A stretch of DNA of 32,919 nucleotides from Nocardiopsis suaedae (GTDB lineage Bacteria; Actinomycetota; Actinomycetes; Streptosporangiales; Streptosporangiaceae), in contig NZ_JAQFWP010000074.1 of the NCBI RefSeq assembly GCF_027706745.1, positions 1 to 32,919 on the forward strand, read 5' to 3'. Made by a program: the position numbers and the translations under genes. Under the pieces are notes generated by a model that did no database searches, was not told the origin of the DNA, and saw nothing but the letters and a program-made list of their open reading frames with translations. Shown here piece by piece: positions 17,041 through 30,250 of this stretch. Numbering within the stretch: position 1 is the stretch's first letter; the number at the start of each line of letters is the position of its first letter.

Positions 17041-17427
17041 TCAGAACTCCAGTCCGCCGGACCGCGCGCCCTCGGCGAGGGCGGCGATGCGGCCGTGGTA
17101 GCGGTTCCCGCCGCGGTCGAAGACGACGGCCGCGATGCCGGCGTCCTTGGCGCGCTGCGCGATGAGCTCGCCGACCTTCTGCGACTTCTCGGACTTCGTA
17201 CCGTCCTGGGCGCGCAGGCCCGCCTCGATGGTGGAGGCCGAGACCAGGGTGTGCCCCTGGGTGTCGTCCACGATCTGGGCGACCATGTGCTTGGAGGAGC
17301 GGGTGACGACCAGGCGCGGCCGCGCCGGGGTGCCGGTGATCTTCTTGCGGACCCGAAGGTGCCGCCGCGCACGCGAGGCAGTGCGCGCGGCCGTACCCTT
17401 GCGGACCGCGGTCGTGCTCTTCGCCAT
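17041..17427 (-). CDS. rplR: 50S ribosomal protein L18
   Basis: A 128-residue 5S rRNA-binding protein. The basic N-terminus ([20 protein letters not shown]) is followed by the conserved [20 protein letters not shown] and the end segment [20 protein letters not shown]. The start lies 2 nt after the rplF stop. Confidence 0.98.
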   Translation of the reverse strand: MAKSTTAVRKGTAARTASRARRHLRVRKKITGTPARPRLVVTRSSKHMVAQIVDDTQGHTLVSASTIEAGLRAQDGTKSEKSQKVGELIAQRAKDAGIAAVVFDRGGNRYHGRIAALAEGARSGGLEF

Positions 17428-17429
17428 GC

Positions 17430-17966
17430 TTACTTACCAGCCTTTCCGGCCTTCGAGCGGATCTGCTCGCCCTTGTACCGCACGCCCTTCTTCTTGTACG
17501 GGTCGGGGCGGCGCAGACCGCGGATGTTGGCGGCGACCTGGCCCACCAGCTGCTTGTCGATGCCCTCGACGTGCAGCAGGGTCGGCTTCTCCACCCGGAA
17601 GGTGATGCCCTCCGGCGGCTCGATCACGACCGGGTGGCTGTAGCCCAGGGAGAACTCCAGGTTGGAGCCCTTGGCCTGGACGCGGTAGCCGACACCGTGG
17701 ATCTCCAGGGTCTTGCTGTAGCCCTTGGAGACGCCCTCGACCAGATTGGCCAGCAGCGCCCGGTTCAGGCCGTGCAGCGACCGGTTCTCCGGGTGGTCGT
17801 CGGGGCGGCCCAGGGTGACCTCGCCCTCGCCCAGCTCGACCGTGATCGGGTCGGTAACGGTGTGGTGCAGAGTGCCCTTCGGCCCCTTGACAGTGACGTC
17901 TTGCCCGTCAATCGTGACTTCGACGCCCTTGGGGACCGAAATCGGCAGTCGACCGATACGCGACAT
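17430..17966 (-). CDS. rplF: 50S ribosomal protein L6
   Basis: A 178-residue protein near the factor-binding site, made of two similar domains. It starts [20 protein letters not shown]. The [20 protein letters not shown] segment and the C-terminal signature [20 protein letters not shown] are intact. It lies 16 bp after rpsH. Confidence 0.98.
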   Translation of the reverse strand: MSRIGRLPISVPKGVEVTIDGQDVTVKGPKGTLHHTVTDPITVELGEGEVTLGRPDDHPENRSLHGLNRALLANLVEGVSKGYSKTLEIHGVGYRVQAKGSNLEFSLGYSHPVVIEPPEGITFRVEKPTLLHVEGIDKQLVGQVAANIRGLRRPDPYKKKGVRYKGEQIRSKAGKAGK

Positions 17967-17982
17967 GCTGAAATCTCTCCCT

Positions 17983-18381
17983 TTACCAGACGTAGGCGAG
18001 GACTTCGCCGCCCACGCCGTTCTTCTTGGCCTGCTTGTCGGTCATCAGGCCGCCGGACGTCGAGATGATGGCGGTGCCGAGGCCGCCCAGGACGCGCGGA
18101 AGGTTGTCCTTCTTCGCGTAGACGCGCAGGCCCGGCTTGGACACGCGCCGGATGCCGGCGATCGAGCGCTCCCGGGTGGGCCCGTACTTGAGCTCCACCT
18201 CCAGGCTCTTGCCGACCTGCGCGTCCTCGACGCGCCAGCCCTGGACGTAGCCCTCCTGCTGGAGGATCTCGGCGATGTGCGCCTTGATCTTGGAATACGG
18301 CATCGACACGGTGTCGTGGTGCGCCGAATTCGCATTGCGCAGACGCGTGAGCATGTCTGCGATCGGGTCGGTCATCGTCAT
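17983..18381 (-). CDS. rpsH: 30S ribosomal protein S8
   Basis: A 132-residue primary 16S rRNA-binding protein; in E. coli it also represses the spc operon. The start [20 protein letters not shown] and the C-terminal [20 protein letters not shown] are typical. I chose the ATG at 18381; an ATG at 18375 and a GTG at 18402 are alternatives. A GAGGAAGG lies about 11 nt upstream. It is preceded by a 261-nt spacer with two hairpins, so it may be separately controlled. Confidence 0.96.
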   Translation of the reverse strand: MTMTDPIADMLTRLRNANSAHHDTVSMPYSKIKAHIAEILQQEGYVQGWRVEDAQVGKSLEVELKYGPTRERSIAGIRRVSKPGLRVYAKKDNLPRVLGGLGTAIISTSGGLMTDKQAKKNGVGGEVLAYVW

Positions 18382-18418
18382 GGCCGACTGGCCCTTCCTC
18401 ACCGCGGTTTCCCCAAGG

Positions 18419-18442
18419 ACAGGCGGGTCCCTTCCCGCCTGT
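18419..18442 (-). promoter_or_regulatory. Hairpin in the rpsH leader
   Basis: A perfect 9-bp stem, ACAGGCGGG (18419-18427) with 18434-18442, closes a 6-nt loop 37 nt upstream of the rpsH start. It is too near the ribosome binding site to be ignored and could be an attenuator or a protein-binding leader element. Confidence 0.45.
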
Positions 18443-18484
18443 TCCCCTCTTCCGGGGCACCTCTAGGACCTACGGCGTGGTCAC

Positions 18485-18518
18485 GGGCACCCCACCGGAC
18501 GCACCGGTGGCAGTGCCC
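18485..18518 (-). promoter_or_regulatory. Second hairpin in the rpsN-rpsH spacer
   Basis: Two stacked stems (6 bp, 18485-18490 with 18513-18518; 7 bp, 18492-18498 with 18504-18510), split by a small bulge, close a 5-nt loop. It lies mid-spacer, 125 nt after the rpsN stop. It could end transcripts from the upstream genes or mark a processing site. Confidence 0.45.
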
Positions 18519-18642
18519 TGATTCTCTCCATCGTTGTTACGTGGTGGTCGCCGCGCCCGCCCGCGCCCGTGTGGTCAGGGGGGCGGCGCGGCGGCTCCCG
18601 CGATCCGCTCCGGCCGGCCGGGGCGCACCCGGCCCGGGGCCG

Positions 18643-18828
18643 CTACCAGCTCGACTTGGCGATACCCGGCAGCTCGCCCTTGTGCGCCATCTCGCGGAAG
18701 CAGATGCGGCACAGGCCGAACTTGCGGAAGACGGCGCGCGGACGTCCGCACCGCGAGCAACGAGTATACGCGCGGACGGCGAACTTCTGCTTCCTGTTCG
18801 CCTTGGCGATCAGCGCCTTCTTTGCCAT
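18643..18828 (-). CDS. rpsZ: 30S ribosomal protein S14 type Z (zinc type)
   Basis: A 61-residue short-form S14. The zinc ligands are CSRC and CRIC in [20 protein letters not shown] and the following RICFRE. It starts [20 protein letters not shown] and ends [11 protein letters not shown]. The ATG at 18828 lies 11 nt after the rplE stop. A zinc-free long S14 paralogue, if present, would be elsewhere. The symbol rpsN is often used instead. Confidence 0.97.
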   Translation of the reverse strand: MAKKALIAKANRKQKFAVRAYTRCSRCGRPRAVFRKFGLCRICFREMAHKGELPGIAKSSW

Positions 18829-18839
18829 GGTCGCCTCCC

Positions 18840-19415
18840 TCAGGCTTCCTTGAAGGGGAACCCGAGGCGCTTGAGCAGGCTGCGCCCCTGGTCGTCCGTG
18901 GTCGCACTGGTGACGACCGTGATGTCCATGCCCCGCTGGCGGTCCACCTTGTCCGGGTCGACCTCGTGGAACATGACCTGCTCGGTGAGGCCGAAGGTGT
19001 AGTTGCCCTTGCCGTCGAACTGGTTCGGGTTGAGCCCGCGGAAGTCCCGGATGCGCGGGAGCGCCAGGGCGACCAGGCGGTCCAGGAACTCCCACATCCG
19101 GTCGCCGCGCAGGGTCACGCTGGCGCCGATCGGCTGGCCCTCGCGCAGCTTGAACTGCGCGATGGACTTCTTGGCCCGGCTGATCTTGGGCTTCTGCCCG
19201 GTGATCGCCGAGAGGTCGGCGACGGCGCCCTGGATCAGCTTGGCGTCGCGAGCGGCCTCGCCCACGCCCATGTTCACCACGACCTTGGTCAGGCCGGGGA
19301 TCTGCATGACGTTGGCGATCCCGAACTCCTCGCGCAGCGCCGGCATGATCTCGGAGCGGTACTTCTCCTTGAGACGAGGCATGGCCGGAGCCTCGGTGTC
19401 GTTGGTGACCGTCAT
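18840..19415 (-). CDS. rplE: 50S ribosomal protein L5
   Basis: A 191-residue 5S rRNA-binding protein of the central protuberance. It carries [39 protein letters not shown] and [20 protein letters not shown]. The ATG at 19415 overlaps the rplX stop by one base (TGATG) and has AAGGA 6 nt upstream, favouring it over the internal Met at residue 12. Confidence 0.97.
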   Translation of the reverse strand: MTVTNDTEAPAMPRLKEKYRSEIMPALREEFGIANVMQIPGLTKVVVNMGVGEAARDAKLIQGAVADLSAITGQKPKISRAKKSIAQFKLREGQPIGASVTLRGDRMWEFLDRLVALALPRIRDFRGLNPNQFDGKGNYTFGLTEQVMFHEVDPDKVDRQRGMDITVVTSATTDDQGRSLLKRLGFPFKEA

Positions 19416-19720
19416 CAGATGTCCTTACCGGTACGGCGCGAGACGCGAACCTTCTTGCCGTCTTCGGTGAAGCGGTAGCCGACCCGGGTGGCCTTGCCGT
19501 CCTCGGCGAGGGCGACGTTGCTCACGTGGATCGGCGCCTCCTGCGTGACGACCTCGCCCTGCTGGCCGCTCGCCGGGTTCGCCTTCCTGTGCTTCTTGAT
19601 GAGGTTGACGCCCTCGACGACGACACGCTGCTCCTTGGGAAGGGCCTTGATGACCTTCCCGGTGGCACCCTTGTCCTTGCCGGCGATGACGATGACCTCG
19701 TCGTCCTTCTTGACCTTCAT
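19415..19720 (-). CDS. rplX: 50S ribosomal protein L24
   Basis: A 101-residue assembly initiator of the large subunit. The KOW motif is in [20 protein letters not shown], and [17 protein letters not shown] follows. The ATG lies 3 nt after the rplN stop, and the gene overlaps rplE by one base. Confidence 0.98.
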   Translation of the reverse strand: MKVKKDDEVIVIAGKDKGATGKVIKALPKEQRVVVEGVNLIKKHRKANPASGQQGEVVTQEAPIHVSNVALAEDGKATRVGYRFTEDGKKVRVSRRTGKDI

Positions 19721-19723
19721 CGC

Positions 19724-20092
19724 CTAGAGCACCTCCGGCGCTAGCGAGATGATGCGCATGAACTTGTTGTCCCGCAGCTCGCGTCCGACCGGACCGAAGA
19801 TACGGGTGCCTCGCGGGTCCCCACCGTCCTTGATGAGCACGGCGGCGTTCTCATCGAAGCGGATGTAGGAGCCGTCGGGCCGGCGGCGCTCCTTGACGGT
19901 GCGCACGATGACAGCCTTGACGACATCGCCCTTCTTCACGCCTGCGCCGGGAAGGGCGTCCTTCACCGTCGCCACGATGGTGTCGCCGATGCCCGCGTAG
20001 CGCCGACCCGAGCCACCGAGGACACGGATGGTCAAGATCTCCTTGGCCCCCGTGTTGTCGGCGACCTTGAGTCGCGACTCCTGCTGAATCAC
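19724..20092 (-). CDS. rplN: 50S ribosomal protein L14
   Basis: A 122-residue protein at the subunit interface. [20 protein letters not shown] and the signature [20 protein letters not shown] are intact. The start is a GTG at 20092. A 101-bp spacer separates it from rpsQ, the usual S10/spc operon boundary, but I could not identify a convincing promoter there. Confidence 0.98.
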   Translation of the reverse strand: MIQQESRLKVADNTGAKEILTIRVLGGSGRRYAGIGDTIVATVKDALPGAGVKKGDVVKAVIVRTVKERRRPDGSYIRFDENAAVLIKDGGDPRGTRIFGPVGRELRDNKFMRIISLAPEVL

Positions 20093-20193
20093 GTCTGCTC
20101 CTGATATGTGCGCGCGGGCGCACTGCCCGCACTGCTAGGTGGTCTCACCCCTTGGGCGGCCGATCTCCACCAACCGGCCGCCGAGGCAGGGGT

Positions 20194-20469
20194 TTACTTA
20201 GCCTTCTCCAGGATCTCCACGACGCGCCAGCGCTTGGTCGCCGACAGCGGGCGGGTCTCCATCATCCGGACCCGGTCGCCGACGCCGCAGATCTCGTTCT
20301 CGTCGTGGGCCTTGTACTTGGTGGTGCGGCGGATGACCTTGTCGTACAGCGCGTGCTTGACGCGGTCCTCCACCTCGACGACCACGGTCTTCGACATCTT
20401 GTCGCTGACGACGTAGCCCTCGCGCACCTTGCGGTAGTTGCGAGCGGTCCGCTCGTCGATCTCGCTCAT
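20194..20469 (-). CDS. rpsQ: 30S ribosomal protein S17
   Basis: A 91-residue primary 16S rRNA-binding protein. The core is [20 protein letters not shown] followed by [20 protein letters not shown] and [20 protein letters not shown]. Its ATG overlaps the rpmC stop by 4 bases (ATGA). It ends the S10 block. Confidence 0.98.
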   Translation of the reverse strand: MSEIDERTARNYRKVREGYVVSDKMSKTVVVEVEDRVKHALYDKVIRRTTKYKAHDENEICGVGDRVRMMETRPLSATKRWRVVEILEKAK

Positions 20470-20717
20470 TCGGCTGCTTCCTTCGTCTTCTCAGCCGACT
20501 CGGCCAGCGGCATGATGCCCAGCTCGTGCTCCCGCAGGACCGTGTAGATCCGCGCGATCTCGCGCTTAACGATGCGCAGTCGGCCGTTGTTGTCGAGCTG
20601 CCCGGTGGCAGCCTGGAAGCGCAGGTTGAACAGCTCTTCCTTCGCCTCCTTGAGCTTGCCGACCAGGTCCTCCTGGGACTGGCCGCGCAGCTCCTGGGCG
20701 GTCGGGGACTTCGCCAT
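20466..20717 (-). CDS. rpmC: 50S ribosomal protein L29
   Basis: An 83-residue protein at the exit tunnel rim, near the docking site for trigger factor and SRP. The core is [20 protein letters not shown] and [20 protein letters not shown]. An Ala/Glu tail of about 12 residues extends past the usual end. The ATG at 20717 shares one base with the rplP stop (TAATG). Upstream sequence in this frame overlaps rplP and is not coding. Confidence 0.97.
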   Translation of the reverse strand: MAKSPTAQELRGQSQEDLVGKLKEAKEELFNLRFQAATGQLDNNGRLRIVKREIARIYTVLREHELGIMPLAESAEKTKEAAE

Positions 20718-21133
20718 TACTCCCACACCTCCCGCTTCACGAACTTGCACCGCATCGGGAGCTTGTGCATGGCCCGACGCATGGCCTCCTTGGCCACCGG
20801 CTCCGGCACGCCGGACAGCTCGAACATCACACGGCCCGGCTTGACCGGGGCGACCCACCACTCGGGCGAACCCTTGCCGGAACCCATGCGGGTCTCGGCC
20901 GGCTTCTTGGTGAGCGGGCGGTCCGGGAAGATGTTGATCCACACCTTGCCGCCGCGCTTGATGTGACGGGTCATGGCGATACGAGCGGCCTCGATCTGCC
21001 GGTTGGTGACGTAGGCGGCGTCCAGCGCCTGGATGCCGAACTCACCGAAGTTGACCGTCGTCCCACCCTTGGCGCGGCCGCGCAGGTCCGGGTGGTGCTG
21101 CTTGCGGTACTTGACCTTCCGGGGAATGAGCAT
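20717..21133 (-). CDS. rplP: 50S ribosomal protein L16
   Basis: A 138-residue protein that helps place A-site tRNA. It starts [20 protein letters not shown]. The loop [20 protein letters not shown], whose tip reaches towards the peptidyl transferase centre, is intact. The start lies 3 nt after the rpsC stop. Confidence 0.98.
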   Translation of the reverse strand: MLIPRKVKYRKQHHPDLRGRAKGGTTVNFGEFGIQALDAAYVTNRQIEAARIAMTRHIKRGGKVWINIFPDRPLTKKPAETRMGSGKGSPEWWVAPVKPGRVMFELSGVPEPVAKEAMRRAMHKLPMRCKFVKREVWE

Positions 21134-21136
21134 CGG

Positions 21137-21957
<821 letters not shown>

Positions 21958-21958
<1 letters not shown>

Positions 21959-22311
21959 TATCGGGTCCTTTCCTTGGTCTCACTGGGCTCCACGACCACG
22001 GTGATGTGGCTCGTGCGCTTGGTGACCCGGAAAGCGCGCCCGAAGCCGCGCGGACGGATCCGCTTCAGCGTCGGCCCTTCGTCCACCCATGCACGCCCCA
22101 CGACCAGGTTCTCGCGGTCCAGCTTGTCATTGTGCTCGGCGTTGGCGATCGCGCTCGCCAGCACCTTGCCCACCGGCTCGCTCGCCGACTGCGGGGCGAA
22201 CCGGAGGACCGCCTGTGCCTCGTCAGCGGGCAACCCGCGAATAAGGTCCACCACACGGCGGGCCTTGCGGGGCGTGACGCGGACGAACCGCGCCTGTGCC
22301 CTCGTTCCCAT
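21958..22311 (-). CDS. rplV: 50S ribosomal protein L22
   Basis: A 117-residue protein whose loop lines the exit tunnel and can affect macrolide sensitivity. It has [20 protein letters not shown], the [20 protein letters not shown] loop and the end [14 protein letters not shown] chose the ATG at 22311, which matches family starts and has GAGG 8 nt upstream. A GTG at 22329 with a stronger GGAGG 8 nt upstream would add six residues (VSEEKA) and is a real alternative. Confidence 0.95.
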
Positions 22312-22386
22312 CGCTTTTTCCTCGCTCACGGAAATCTCCTCCCCACTCACCGTGGGGAACATGGTCCTTGTCGATCGGTGCAACCG

Positions 22387-22665
22387 CTAACGGCGGCTAC
22401 GGCGGTCTTCCTTGACGTGGCTCCGGAAAGTGCGCGTGGGGGCGAACTCGCCGAGCTTGTGGCCGATCATCGCCTCGGAGATGAAGACCGGGACGTGCTT
22501 GCGGCCGTCGTGCACGGCGATGGTGTGCCCGATCATCTCCGGGATCACCATGGAGCGCCGCGACCACGTCTTGATGACGTTCTTGGTGCCCTTCTCGTTC
22601 TGGTCCTCCACCTTCTTGGCCAGGTGGTGGTCCACGAAGGGGCCCTTCTTAAGGCTACGTGGCAT
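22387..22665 (-). CDS. rpsS: 30S ribosomal protein S19
   Basis: A 92-residue protein of the 30S head, next to S13. It starts [20 protein letters not shown] and has [20 protein letters not shown] and [20 protein letters not shown]. It lies 12 bp after rplB. Confidence 0.98.
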   Translation of the reverse strand: MPRSLKKGPFVDHHLAKKVEDQNEKGTKNVIKTWSRRSMVIPEMIGHTIAVHDGRKHVPVFISEAMIGHKLGEFAPTRTFRSHVKEDRRSRR

Positions 22666-22677
22666 CAGACGTGCTCC

Positions 22678-23517
22678 TTACCGCTTCTTCTTGCCGCTGC
22701 GCCGACGCCGCACGATGTACTTGTCGCTGGCCTTGTTCTTCCGGCGGGTCCGGCCTTCCTTCTTGCCGGCGGGGTTGACCGGGTGCCGGCCGCCCGAGGT
22801 ACGGCCCTCACCACCGCCGTGGGGGTGGTCGACCGGGTTCATCACCACACCGCGCACGGTGGGCCGGCGGCCCTTCCAGCGCATGCGTCCGGCCTTGCCC
22901 CAGTTGATGTTGGACTGCTCGGCGTTGCCGACCTGTCCGACGGTGGCGCGGCAGGTGACCTCCACCATGCGCATCTCCCCGGAGGGCATGCGCAGGGTGG
23001 CGTAGTCGCCCTCCTTGGCCAGCAGCTGGATCTGCGACCCGGCGGAGCGGCCCAGCTTGGCGCCGCCGCCCGGCTTGAGCTCGACCGCGTGCACGAACGT
23101 ACCCGTGGGGATGTTGCGCAGCGGGAGGCAGTTGCCGGGCTTGATGTCGGACCCGGGGCCGTTCTCGACCCGGTCGCCCTGCTTCAGGCCGGCGGGCGCC
23201 AGGATGTAGCGCTTCTCGCCGTCCACGTAGTGCAGCAGGGCGATACGGGCGGTCCGGTTCGGGTCGTACTCGATGTGCGCGACCTTCGCGGGGACGCCGT
23301 CCTTGTCGTGCCGACGGAAGTCGATCACGCGGTAGGCGCGCTTGTGGCCGCCGCCCTGGTGGCGCGTGGTGATACGGCCGTGGCCGTTGCGGCCGCCCTT
23401 GGAGTGGAGCGGACGCACCAGGGACTTCTCCGGCTCCGAGCGCGTGACCTCGACGAAGTCGCTCACGCTGGAACCGCGACGGCCCGGCGTCGTCGGCTTG
23501 TACTTACGAATGCCCAT
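22678..23517 (-). CDS. rplB: 50S ribosomal protein L2
   Basis: A 279-residue protein essential for subunit joining and peptidyl transfer. It starts [20 protein letters not shown] and carries the C-terminal signature [20 protein letters not shown], including the key His of the HPHGGG loop. The basic end [16 protein letters not shown] is typical. It lies 63 bp after rplW. Confidence 0.98.
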   Translation of the reverse strand: MGIRKYKPTTPGRRGSSVSDFVEVTRSEPEKSLVRPLHSKGGRNGHGRITTRHQGGGHKRAYRVIDFRRHDKDGVPAKVAHIEYDPNRTARIALLHYVDGEKRYILAPAGLKQGDRVENGPGSDIKPGNCLPLRNIPTGTFVHAVELKPGGGAKLGRSAGSQIQLLAKEGDYATLRMPSGEMRMVEVTCRATVGQVGNAEQSNINWGKAGRMRWKGRRPTVRGVVMNPVDHPHGGGEGRTSGGRHPVNPAGKKEGRTRRKNKASDKYIVRRRRSGKKKR

Positions 23518-23580
23518 CTTCTTCGCGCATTCCTTTGCGTATTGCTGGTTGAAGCGGTGTACGGCCGCGGCAGCGGCGGA

Positions 23581-23871
23581 TCAGACCCCGAAGATGTCGA
23601 TCCGGTCGCCGTCAGCGACCCGCACGATCGCGCGCTTGGTGTCCGGGCGCTTGCCGAACCCGAAGCGGGTGCGCTTGCGCTTGCCGGGACGGTTGATCGT
23701 GTTCACGCCGGTGACCTTCACCTTGAAGATCTGCTCGATCGCGATCTTGACCTGCGTCTTGTTGGCGTCCGGGCGCACGATGAACGTGTACTGGTTCTGG
23801 TCCTGCAGCCCGTAGCTCTTCTCGGAGATCACCGGCTCGATGATGATGTCCCGAGGGTCGGGGATCCTCAC
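23581..23871 (-). CDS. rplW: 50S ribosomal protein L23
   Basis: A 96-residue protein at the tunnel exit, the docking site for trigger factor and [23 protein letters not shown] and [20 protein letters not shown] are typical. The start is a GTG overlapping the rplD stop by 4 bases (GTGA). Confidence 0.97.
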   Translation of the reverse strand: MRIPDPRDIIIEPVISEKSYGLQDQNQYTFIVRPDANKTQVKIAIEQIFKVKVTGVNTINRPGKRKRTRFGFGKRPDTKRAIVRVADGDRIDIFGV

Positions 23872-24539
23872 TGGTCGTCCTCCTCCGGCTTCTGGGCCTG
23901 CGAGGCACCCGAAGCGTGCGCCAGGAACTCCTCGTACCCGCGCTCGGTGAAGACCACGTCGTCGGCGTCGAGGACGTCGTAGGTGTTCACCTGGTCCGCG
24001 TCGAGGATGTGCACCTCGGCGAGGTTGCGCAGCGCGAGGCGGTTGGTCTCGTCGTTGCGGTCCAGGACCACGAGCACCTTGTCGGACTCGGTGACCTGGC
24101 GCAGGGCCTTCAGCGCGGTCCGGGTGCGCTGGGTGGTCACCTCGTCGGAGACGAACGCGGTGAGCACGTGCACCCGCCCGTTGCGGGCCCGGTCCGACAG
24201 GGCACCGCGCAGCGCGGCGGCCTTCATCTTCTTCGGGGTCCGCTGGGCGTAGTCGCGCGGCTGGGGGCCGTGCACGGTGCCGCCGCCGGTGAACTGCGGG
24301 GCGCGGGTCGAGCCCTGGCGGGCGCGGCCGGTGCCCTTCTGCCGGTACGGCTTCTTGCCGCCGCCGCGGACCATGCCGCGGGTCTTGGTGGCGTGGGTCC
24401 CCTGCCGGGCCGCGGCCAGCTGCGCGTTCACGACCTGGTGCATCAGCGGGATGTTCGCCTGCTGGTCGAAGACCGCCTCAGGGAGCTCGACGCTCCGGCC
24501 GGCGGCGCCGTCGGGGCCCTTGACCTCGATCGTCGCCAT
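23868..24539 (-). CDS. rplD: 50S ribosomal protein L4
   Basis: A 223-residue protein with a globular domain and an internal extended loop reaching into the exit tunnel ([20 protein letters not shown]), the region where macrolide resistance changes occur. In E. coli L4 also represses its own operon. The ATG at 24539 lies 2 nt after the rplC stop. The frame stays open upstream through rplC, but that stretch is Arg/Gly overlap noise. The last 15 residues are acidic. Confidence 0.97.
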   Translation of the reverse strand: MATIEVKGPDGAAGRSVELPEAVFDQQANIPLMHQVVNAQLAAARQGTHATKTRGMVRGGGKKPYRQKGTGRARQGSTRAPQFTGGGTVHGPQPRDYAQRTPKKMKAAALRGALSDRARNGRVHVLTAFVSDEVTTQRTRTALKALRQVTESDKVLVVLDRNDETNRLALRNLAEVHILDADQVNTYDVLDADDVVFTERGYEEFLAHASGASQAQKPEEDDQ

Positions 24540-24541
24540 AA

Positions 24542-25192
24542 TCAGTTCTCCCCCTTCGCGGCCGTGCGGACCAGCACCAGACCCCCGTTGGGTCCGGGCA
24601 CCGCACCCTTGACCAGGATGAGGCCCTTCTCCGCGTCGACCGACTGGACCTTGAGGTTCTGCACGGTCGTCCGGTTGCTGCCCATCCGGCCGGCCATCCG
24701 CATGCCCTTGAACACGCGGCCGGGCGTGGCGCAGCCGCCGATGGCGCCCGGGGCGCGGTGCACCTTGTGGGCACCGTGCGAGGCCTTCAGGCCGTGGAAG
24801 CCGTGGCGCTTCATGACACCGGCGAAGCCCTTGCCCTTGCTGCGCCCGGTGACGTCGACGACCTGGCCGGTCTCGAAGTCGTCGGCGGACAGCTCCTGGC
24901 CGAGGGTGTACTCGGTGGCGTCGGAGGTGCGGACCTCGACGTAGTGGCGGCGGGGCGTGAGGTCGTGCTTGCGCAGGTAGTCGCCGAGCGGCTTGTTGAC
25001 CTTGCGCGGGTTGACCTTGCCGTAGCCGAGCTGGACGGCGGAGTAGCCGTCGGTCTCCGGAGTCCGAACGCGCGTCACGACGCACGGGCCGGCCTTCAGG
25101 ACGGTCACGGGCACGATCCTGCCCTGCTCGTCGAAGACCTGGGTCATGCCGAGCTTCTCGCCCAGGACTCCCTTGATCTGCTTGGTGGCCAT
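24542..25192 (-). CDS. rplC: 50S ribosomal protein L3
   Basis: A 216-residue early-assembly protein whose central loop approaches the peptidyl transferase centre. It has [20 protein letters not shown], the [20 protein letters not shown] segment and [20 protein letters not shown]. It lies 13 bp after rpsJ. Confidence 0.98.
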   Translation of the reverse strand: MATKQIKGVLGEKLGMTQVFDEQGRIVPVTVLKAGPCVVTRVRTPETDGYSAVQLGYGKVNPRKVNKPLGDYLRKHDLTPRRHYVEVRTSDATEYTLGQELSADDFETGQVVDVTGRSKGKGFAGVMKRHGFHGLKASHGAHKVHRAPGAIGGCATPGRVFKGMRMAGRMGSNRTTVQNLKVQSVDAEKGLILVKGAVPGPNGGLVLVRTAAKGEN

Positions 25193-25205
25193 GTCTGTGC
25201 GTCCC

Positions 25206-25514
25206 TTAAAGCTTGATCTCGATGTCGACGCCGGCCGGGAGGTCGAGACGCATGAGCGAGTCGACGGTCTTCGGCGTCGGGTCGATGATGTCGATCAGCC
25301 GCTTGTGCGTGCGCATCTCGAAGTGCTCCCGCGAGTCCTTGTACTTGTGCGGGGAGCGGATGACACAGTAAACGTTCTTCTCCGTCGGCAACGGCACCGG
25401 GCCAGCGACCTGCGCGCCGGTCCGCGTCACGGTCTCGACGATCTTGCGAGCCGAGCTGTCGATGACCTCGTGGTCATAGGCCTTGAGCCGAATGCGGATC
25501 TTCTGTCCCGCCAT
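25206..25514 (-). CDS. rpsJ: 30S ribosomal protein S10
   Basis: A 102-residue protein of the 30S head, also the NusE partner of NusB in antitermination. It starts [20 protein letters not shown] and keeps [20 protein letters not shown] and [20 protein letters not shown]. It opens the S10 gene block after a 223-bp spacer that holds a tuf terminator hairpin and probably a promoter. Confidence 0.98.
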   Translation of the reverse strand: MAGQKIRIRLKAYDHEVIDSSARKIVETVTRTGAQVAGPVPLPTEKNVYCVIRSPHKYKDSREHFEMRTHKRLIDIIDPTPKTVDSLMRLDLPAGVDIEIKL

Positions 25515-25688
25515 GGTGGCCTTTTCGTCCTTCGCTTCAGTGTCCGTAGAGGCGCGGAGCCGGCGAGCCGGCCCGGGCCCCGTCAGGGGGCGCCCTGTCG
25601 TTGATTGGCTCTATTCACCTGAGAAACCGCTGCAGGGCTGTCCCCTGAGGTGCATCACCGCTACAGAGCCCGATGACGTCGTTCATGG

Positions 25689-25727
25689 TGCGGCGGCCGG
25701 GCGGCCTTCGGCGGCCCGACCGCCGCA
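25689..25727 (-). terminator. Hairpin terminator behind tuf
   Basis: An 18-bp stem (25689-25706 with 25710-25727) closes a 3-nt loop, starting 10 nt after the tuf stop. It has one G-U wobble and one mismatch on the RNA strand and no U-run. It probably ends or thins out str-operon transcripts before rpsJ. Confidence 0.6.
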
Positions 25728-25737
25728 TACGGTCGTC

Positions 25738-26931
25738 CTACTTGAGGATCTTGGTGACGCGACCGGCGCCCACGGTCCGGCCACCCTCGCGGATGGCGAA
25801 CTTCAGGCCCTCCTCCATCGCGACCGGCTGGATCAGCTGGACCGTCATGCCGGTGCTGTCGCCGGGCATGACCATCTCGGTGCCCTCCGGAAGGGTCACG
25901 ACGCCGGTGACGTCGGTGGTCCGGAAGTAGAACTGGGGCCGGTAGTTGTTGAAGAACGGGGTGTGGCGGCCGCCCTCGTCCTTGGACAGGATGACGACCT
26001 GGCCCTCGAACTCGGTGTGCGGGGTGGTGGTGCCTGGCTTGATGACGACCTGGCCGCGCTCCACGTCCTCGCGCTTGGTGCCGCGCAGCAGCAGACCGAC
26101 GTTGTCGCCGGCCTGGCCCTGGTCGAGCAGCTTGCGGAACATCTCGACGCCGGTGACCGTGGTGGTCTGCTTGTCTTCCTTGATGCCGACGATGTCGACC
26201 GTCTCGTTGACGTTGATGACACCGCGCTCGATGCGGCCGGTGACCACGGTCCCGCGGCCGGTGATCGAGAAGACGTCCTCGATCGGCATCAGGAACGGCT
26301 TGTCGGTGTCGCGCTCGGGCTCGGGGATCTTCTCGTCCACGGCCTTCATGAGCTCCAGGACGCCCTGGGCGGCGTCGGCGTCGCCCTCCAGCGCCTTGAG
26401 CGCGGAGACCTTGACGACCGGGACGTCGTCGCCGGGGAACTCGTACTCGCTGAGGAGCTCGCGGATCTCCATCTCGACGAGCTCGAAGATCTCCTCGTCG
26501 TCCACCATGTCGGCCTTGTTCAGGGCGACGACGATGTAGGGGACGCCGACCTGGCGGGCCAGGAGCACGTGCTCCTTGGTCTGCGGCATCGGGCCGTCGG
26601 TGGCGGCGACCACCAGGATGGCGCCGTCCATCTGCGCCGCACCCGTGATCATGTTCTTCACGTAGTCGGCGTGGCCGGGGCAGTCCACGTGGGCGTAGTG
26701 GCGCGCCTCGGTCTGGTACTCGACGTGGGCGACGGAGATGGTGATGCCGCGCTCGCGCTCCTCGGGAGCGTTGTCGATGTCCGCGAACGGCGTGAACGGG
26801 TTCATCTCCGGGAACGCGTCGTGCAGGACCTTGGTGATGGCCGCCGTCAGCGTGGTCTTGCCGTGGTCGATGTGCCCGATGGTGCCGATGTTGACGTGCG
26901 GCTTGCTCCGGTCGAACTTTGCCTTCGCCAC
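25738..26931 (-). CDS. tuf: Elongation factor Tu
   Basis: A 397-residue GTPase that delivers aminoacyl-tRNA. The G motifs are GHIDHGKT (19-26), [17 protein letters not shown] and the later SALK. The G1 Ile in place of the E. coli Val, and [19 protein letters not shown], are the actinobacterial form. Residues linked to elfamycin response in E. coli look wild type ([23 protein letters not shown]), so no target-based resistance is evident. The start is a GTG with AGGAG 7 nt upstream. It lies 53 bp after fusA. Confidence 0.98.
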   Translation of the reverse strand: MAKAKFDRSKPHVNIGTIGHIDHGKTTLTAAITKVLHDAFPEMNPFTPFADIDNAPEERERGITISVAHVEYQTEARHYAHVDCPGHADYVKNMITGAAQMDGAILVVAATDGPMPQTKEHVLLARQVGVPYIVVALNKADMVDDEEIFELVEMEIRELLSEYEFPGDDVPVVKVSALKALEGDADAAQGVLELMKAVDEKIPEPERDTDKPFLMPIEDVFSITGRGTVVTGRIERGVINVNETVDIVGIKEDKQTTTVTGVEMFRKLLDQGQAGDNVGLLLRGTKREDVERGQVVIKPGTTTPHTEFEGQVVILSKDEGGRHTPFFNNYRPQFYFRTTDVTGVVTLPEGTEMVMPGDSTGMTVQLIQPVAMEEGLKFAIREGGRTVGAGRVTKILK

Positions 26932-26984
26932 TGGATCTCTCCTAGACGTACAGGGTTGCTGGCTGACTGGTTACGTGTTCGCGG

Positions 26985-29099
<2,115 letters not shown>

Positions 29100-29144
29100 G
29101 TGGCTCGTCTCTCTCGGTCTCAGGTATCGAGTAGCCCGCGGGGG

Positions 29145-29615
29145 TTACCAGCGGTAGTGAGCGAAGGCCTTGTTGGACTCCGCCATCTTGTGCGTGTCCT
29201 CGCGCCGCTTGACGCTGGCGCCGAGCCCGTTGCTCGCGTCCACCAGCTCGTTCATCAGGCGCTCGGTCATGGTCTTCTCGCGGCGCTGGCGCGAGTAGGA
29301 GACCAGCCAGCGCAGGGCGAGAGTGGTGCTCCGGGAGGCGCGGACCTCGACCGGGACCTGGTAGGTCGCGCCGCCCACGCGGCGGCTGCGGACCTCCAGG
29401 GAGGGCTTGACGTTGTCGAGCCCGCGCTTGAGGACGACCAGGGGGTCCTGACCGGTCTTCTCCCGCGCGCCCTCCAGCGCTCCGTAGACGATGTTCTGGG
29501 CGAGGGAGCGCTTGCCGTCCAGCAGCACCTTGTTGATCAGTGCGGTGACGAGCGGCGATCCGTAGACCGGGTCGGTGATCAGCTGGCGCTTCGGCGCCGG
29601 GCCCTTGCGCGGCAT
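29145..29615 (-). CDS. rpsG: 30S ribosomal protein S7
   Basis: A 156-residue primary 16S rRNA-binding protein of the 30S head; in E. coli it is the str-operon repressor. It starts [20 protein letters not shown] and keeps [20 protein letters not shown] and [20 protein letters not shown]. The start lies 2 nt after the rpsL stop, so the two are probably coupled. Confidence 0.98.
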   Translation of the reverse strand: MPRKGPAPKRQLITDPVYGSPLVTALINKVLLDGKRSLAQNIVYGALEGAREKTGQDPLVVLKRGLDNVKPSLEVRSRRVGGATYQVPVEVRASRSTTLALRWLVSYSRQRREKTMTERLMNELVDASNGLGASVKRREDTHKMAESNKAFAHYRW

Positions 29616-29617
29616 GC

Positions 29618-29989
29618 TTACTTCTCCTTCTTAGCGCCGTAACGGCTGCGCGCCTGCTTGCGGTTACGGACGCCCTGCGTGTCGAGCGAACCGCGGACGA
29701 TCCGGTAGCGGACACCCGGCAGGTCCTTCACACGGCCGCCGCGCACGAGCACGATGGAGTGCTCCTGCAGGTTGTGGCCGATGCCGGGGATGTAGGCCGT
29801 GACCTCGATCCCGCTGCTCAGCTTCACACGGGCGACCTTGCGCAGCGCGGAGTTCGGCTTCTTGGGCGTAGTGGTGTAAACACGCGTGCACACACCACGA
29901 CGCTGCGGACTCCCCTTCAGCGCCGGGGTCTTGTTCTTTGCGACCTTGTCCTGTCGGCCCTTGCGGACCAGCTGCTGGATGGTGGGCAC
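29618..29989 (-). CDS. rpsL: 30S ribosomal protein S12
   Basis: A 123-residue decoding-centre protein. The start [20 protein letters not shown] and the loops [17 protein letters not shown] and [14 protein letters not shown] are intact. Lys43 and Lys88, where changes give streptomycin resistance, are the wild-type Lys. The start is a GTG at 29989 with GGAG 7 nt upstream; the frame is open further upstream to 30214, but that stretch is leader. It is the first gene of the str operon. Confidence 0.98.
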   Translation of the reverse strand: MPTIQQLVRKGRQDKVAKNKTPALKGSPQRRGVCTRVYTTTPKKPNSALRKVARVKLSSGIEVTAYIPGIGHNLQEHSIVLVRGGRVKDLPGVRYRIVRGSLDTQGVRNRKQARSRYGAKKEK

Positions 29990-30250
29990 CGCGTCTCCGT
30001 CTTCCTCGTGACCTACGCCGGTTCTCGTAGCCTTGTCGCTATCGACCTGCTGGATTTCCCGTTCCCCCCGACCCCCGCATCCGGGCGTGTCGGGCTCTGT
30101 CCCGCGGACGGCCGACACCGAATACGCCCGACCTGGCGGTCGAATGTCATGGGAGGAGGTGTCACGCGGCGCCGGACTCGCGACCGGCCCCGGAGGGCGG
30201 CGCGACGAGCGCACGCGCTGTGACCCGTTGGCTCACGGGCACGAAGTGCA

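Noticed and set aside
23868-25085. 405-codon minus-strand frame extending rplD far upstream
   Set aside because: The upstream part overlaps rplC out of frame and is Arg/Gly-rich noise. The L4 family start is the ATG at 24539.
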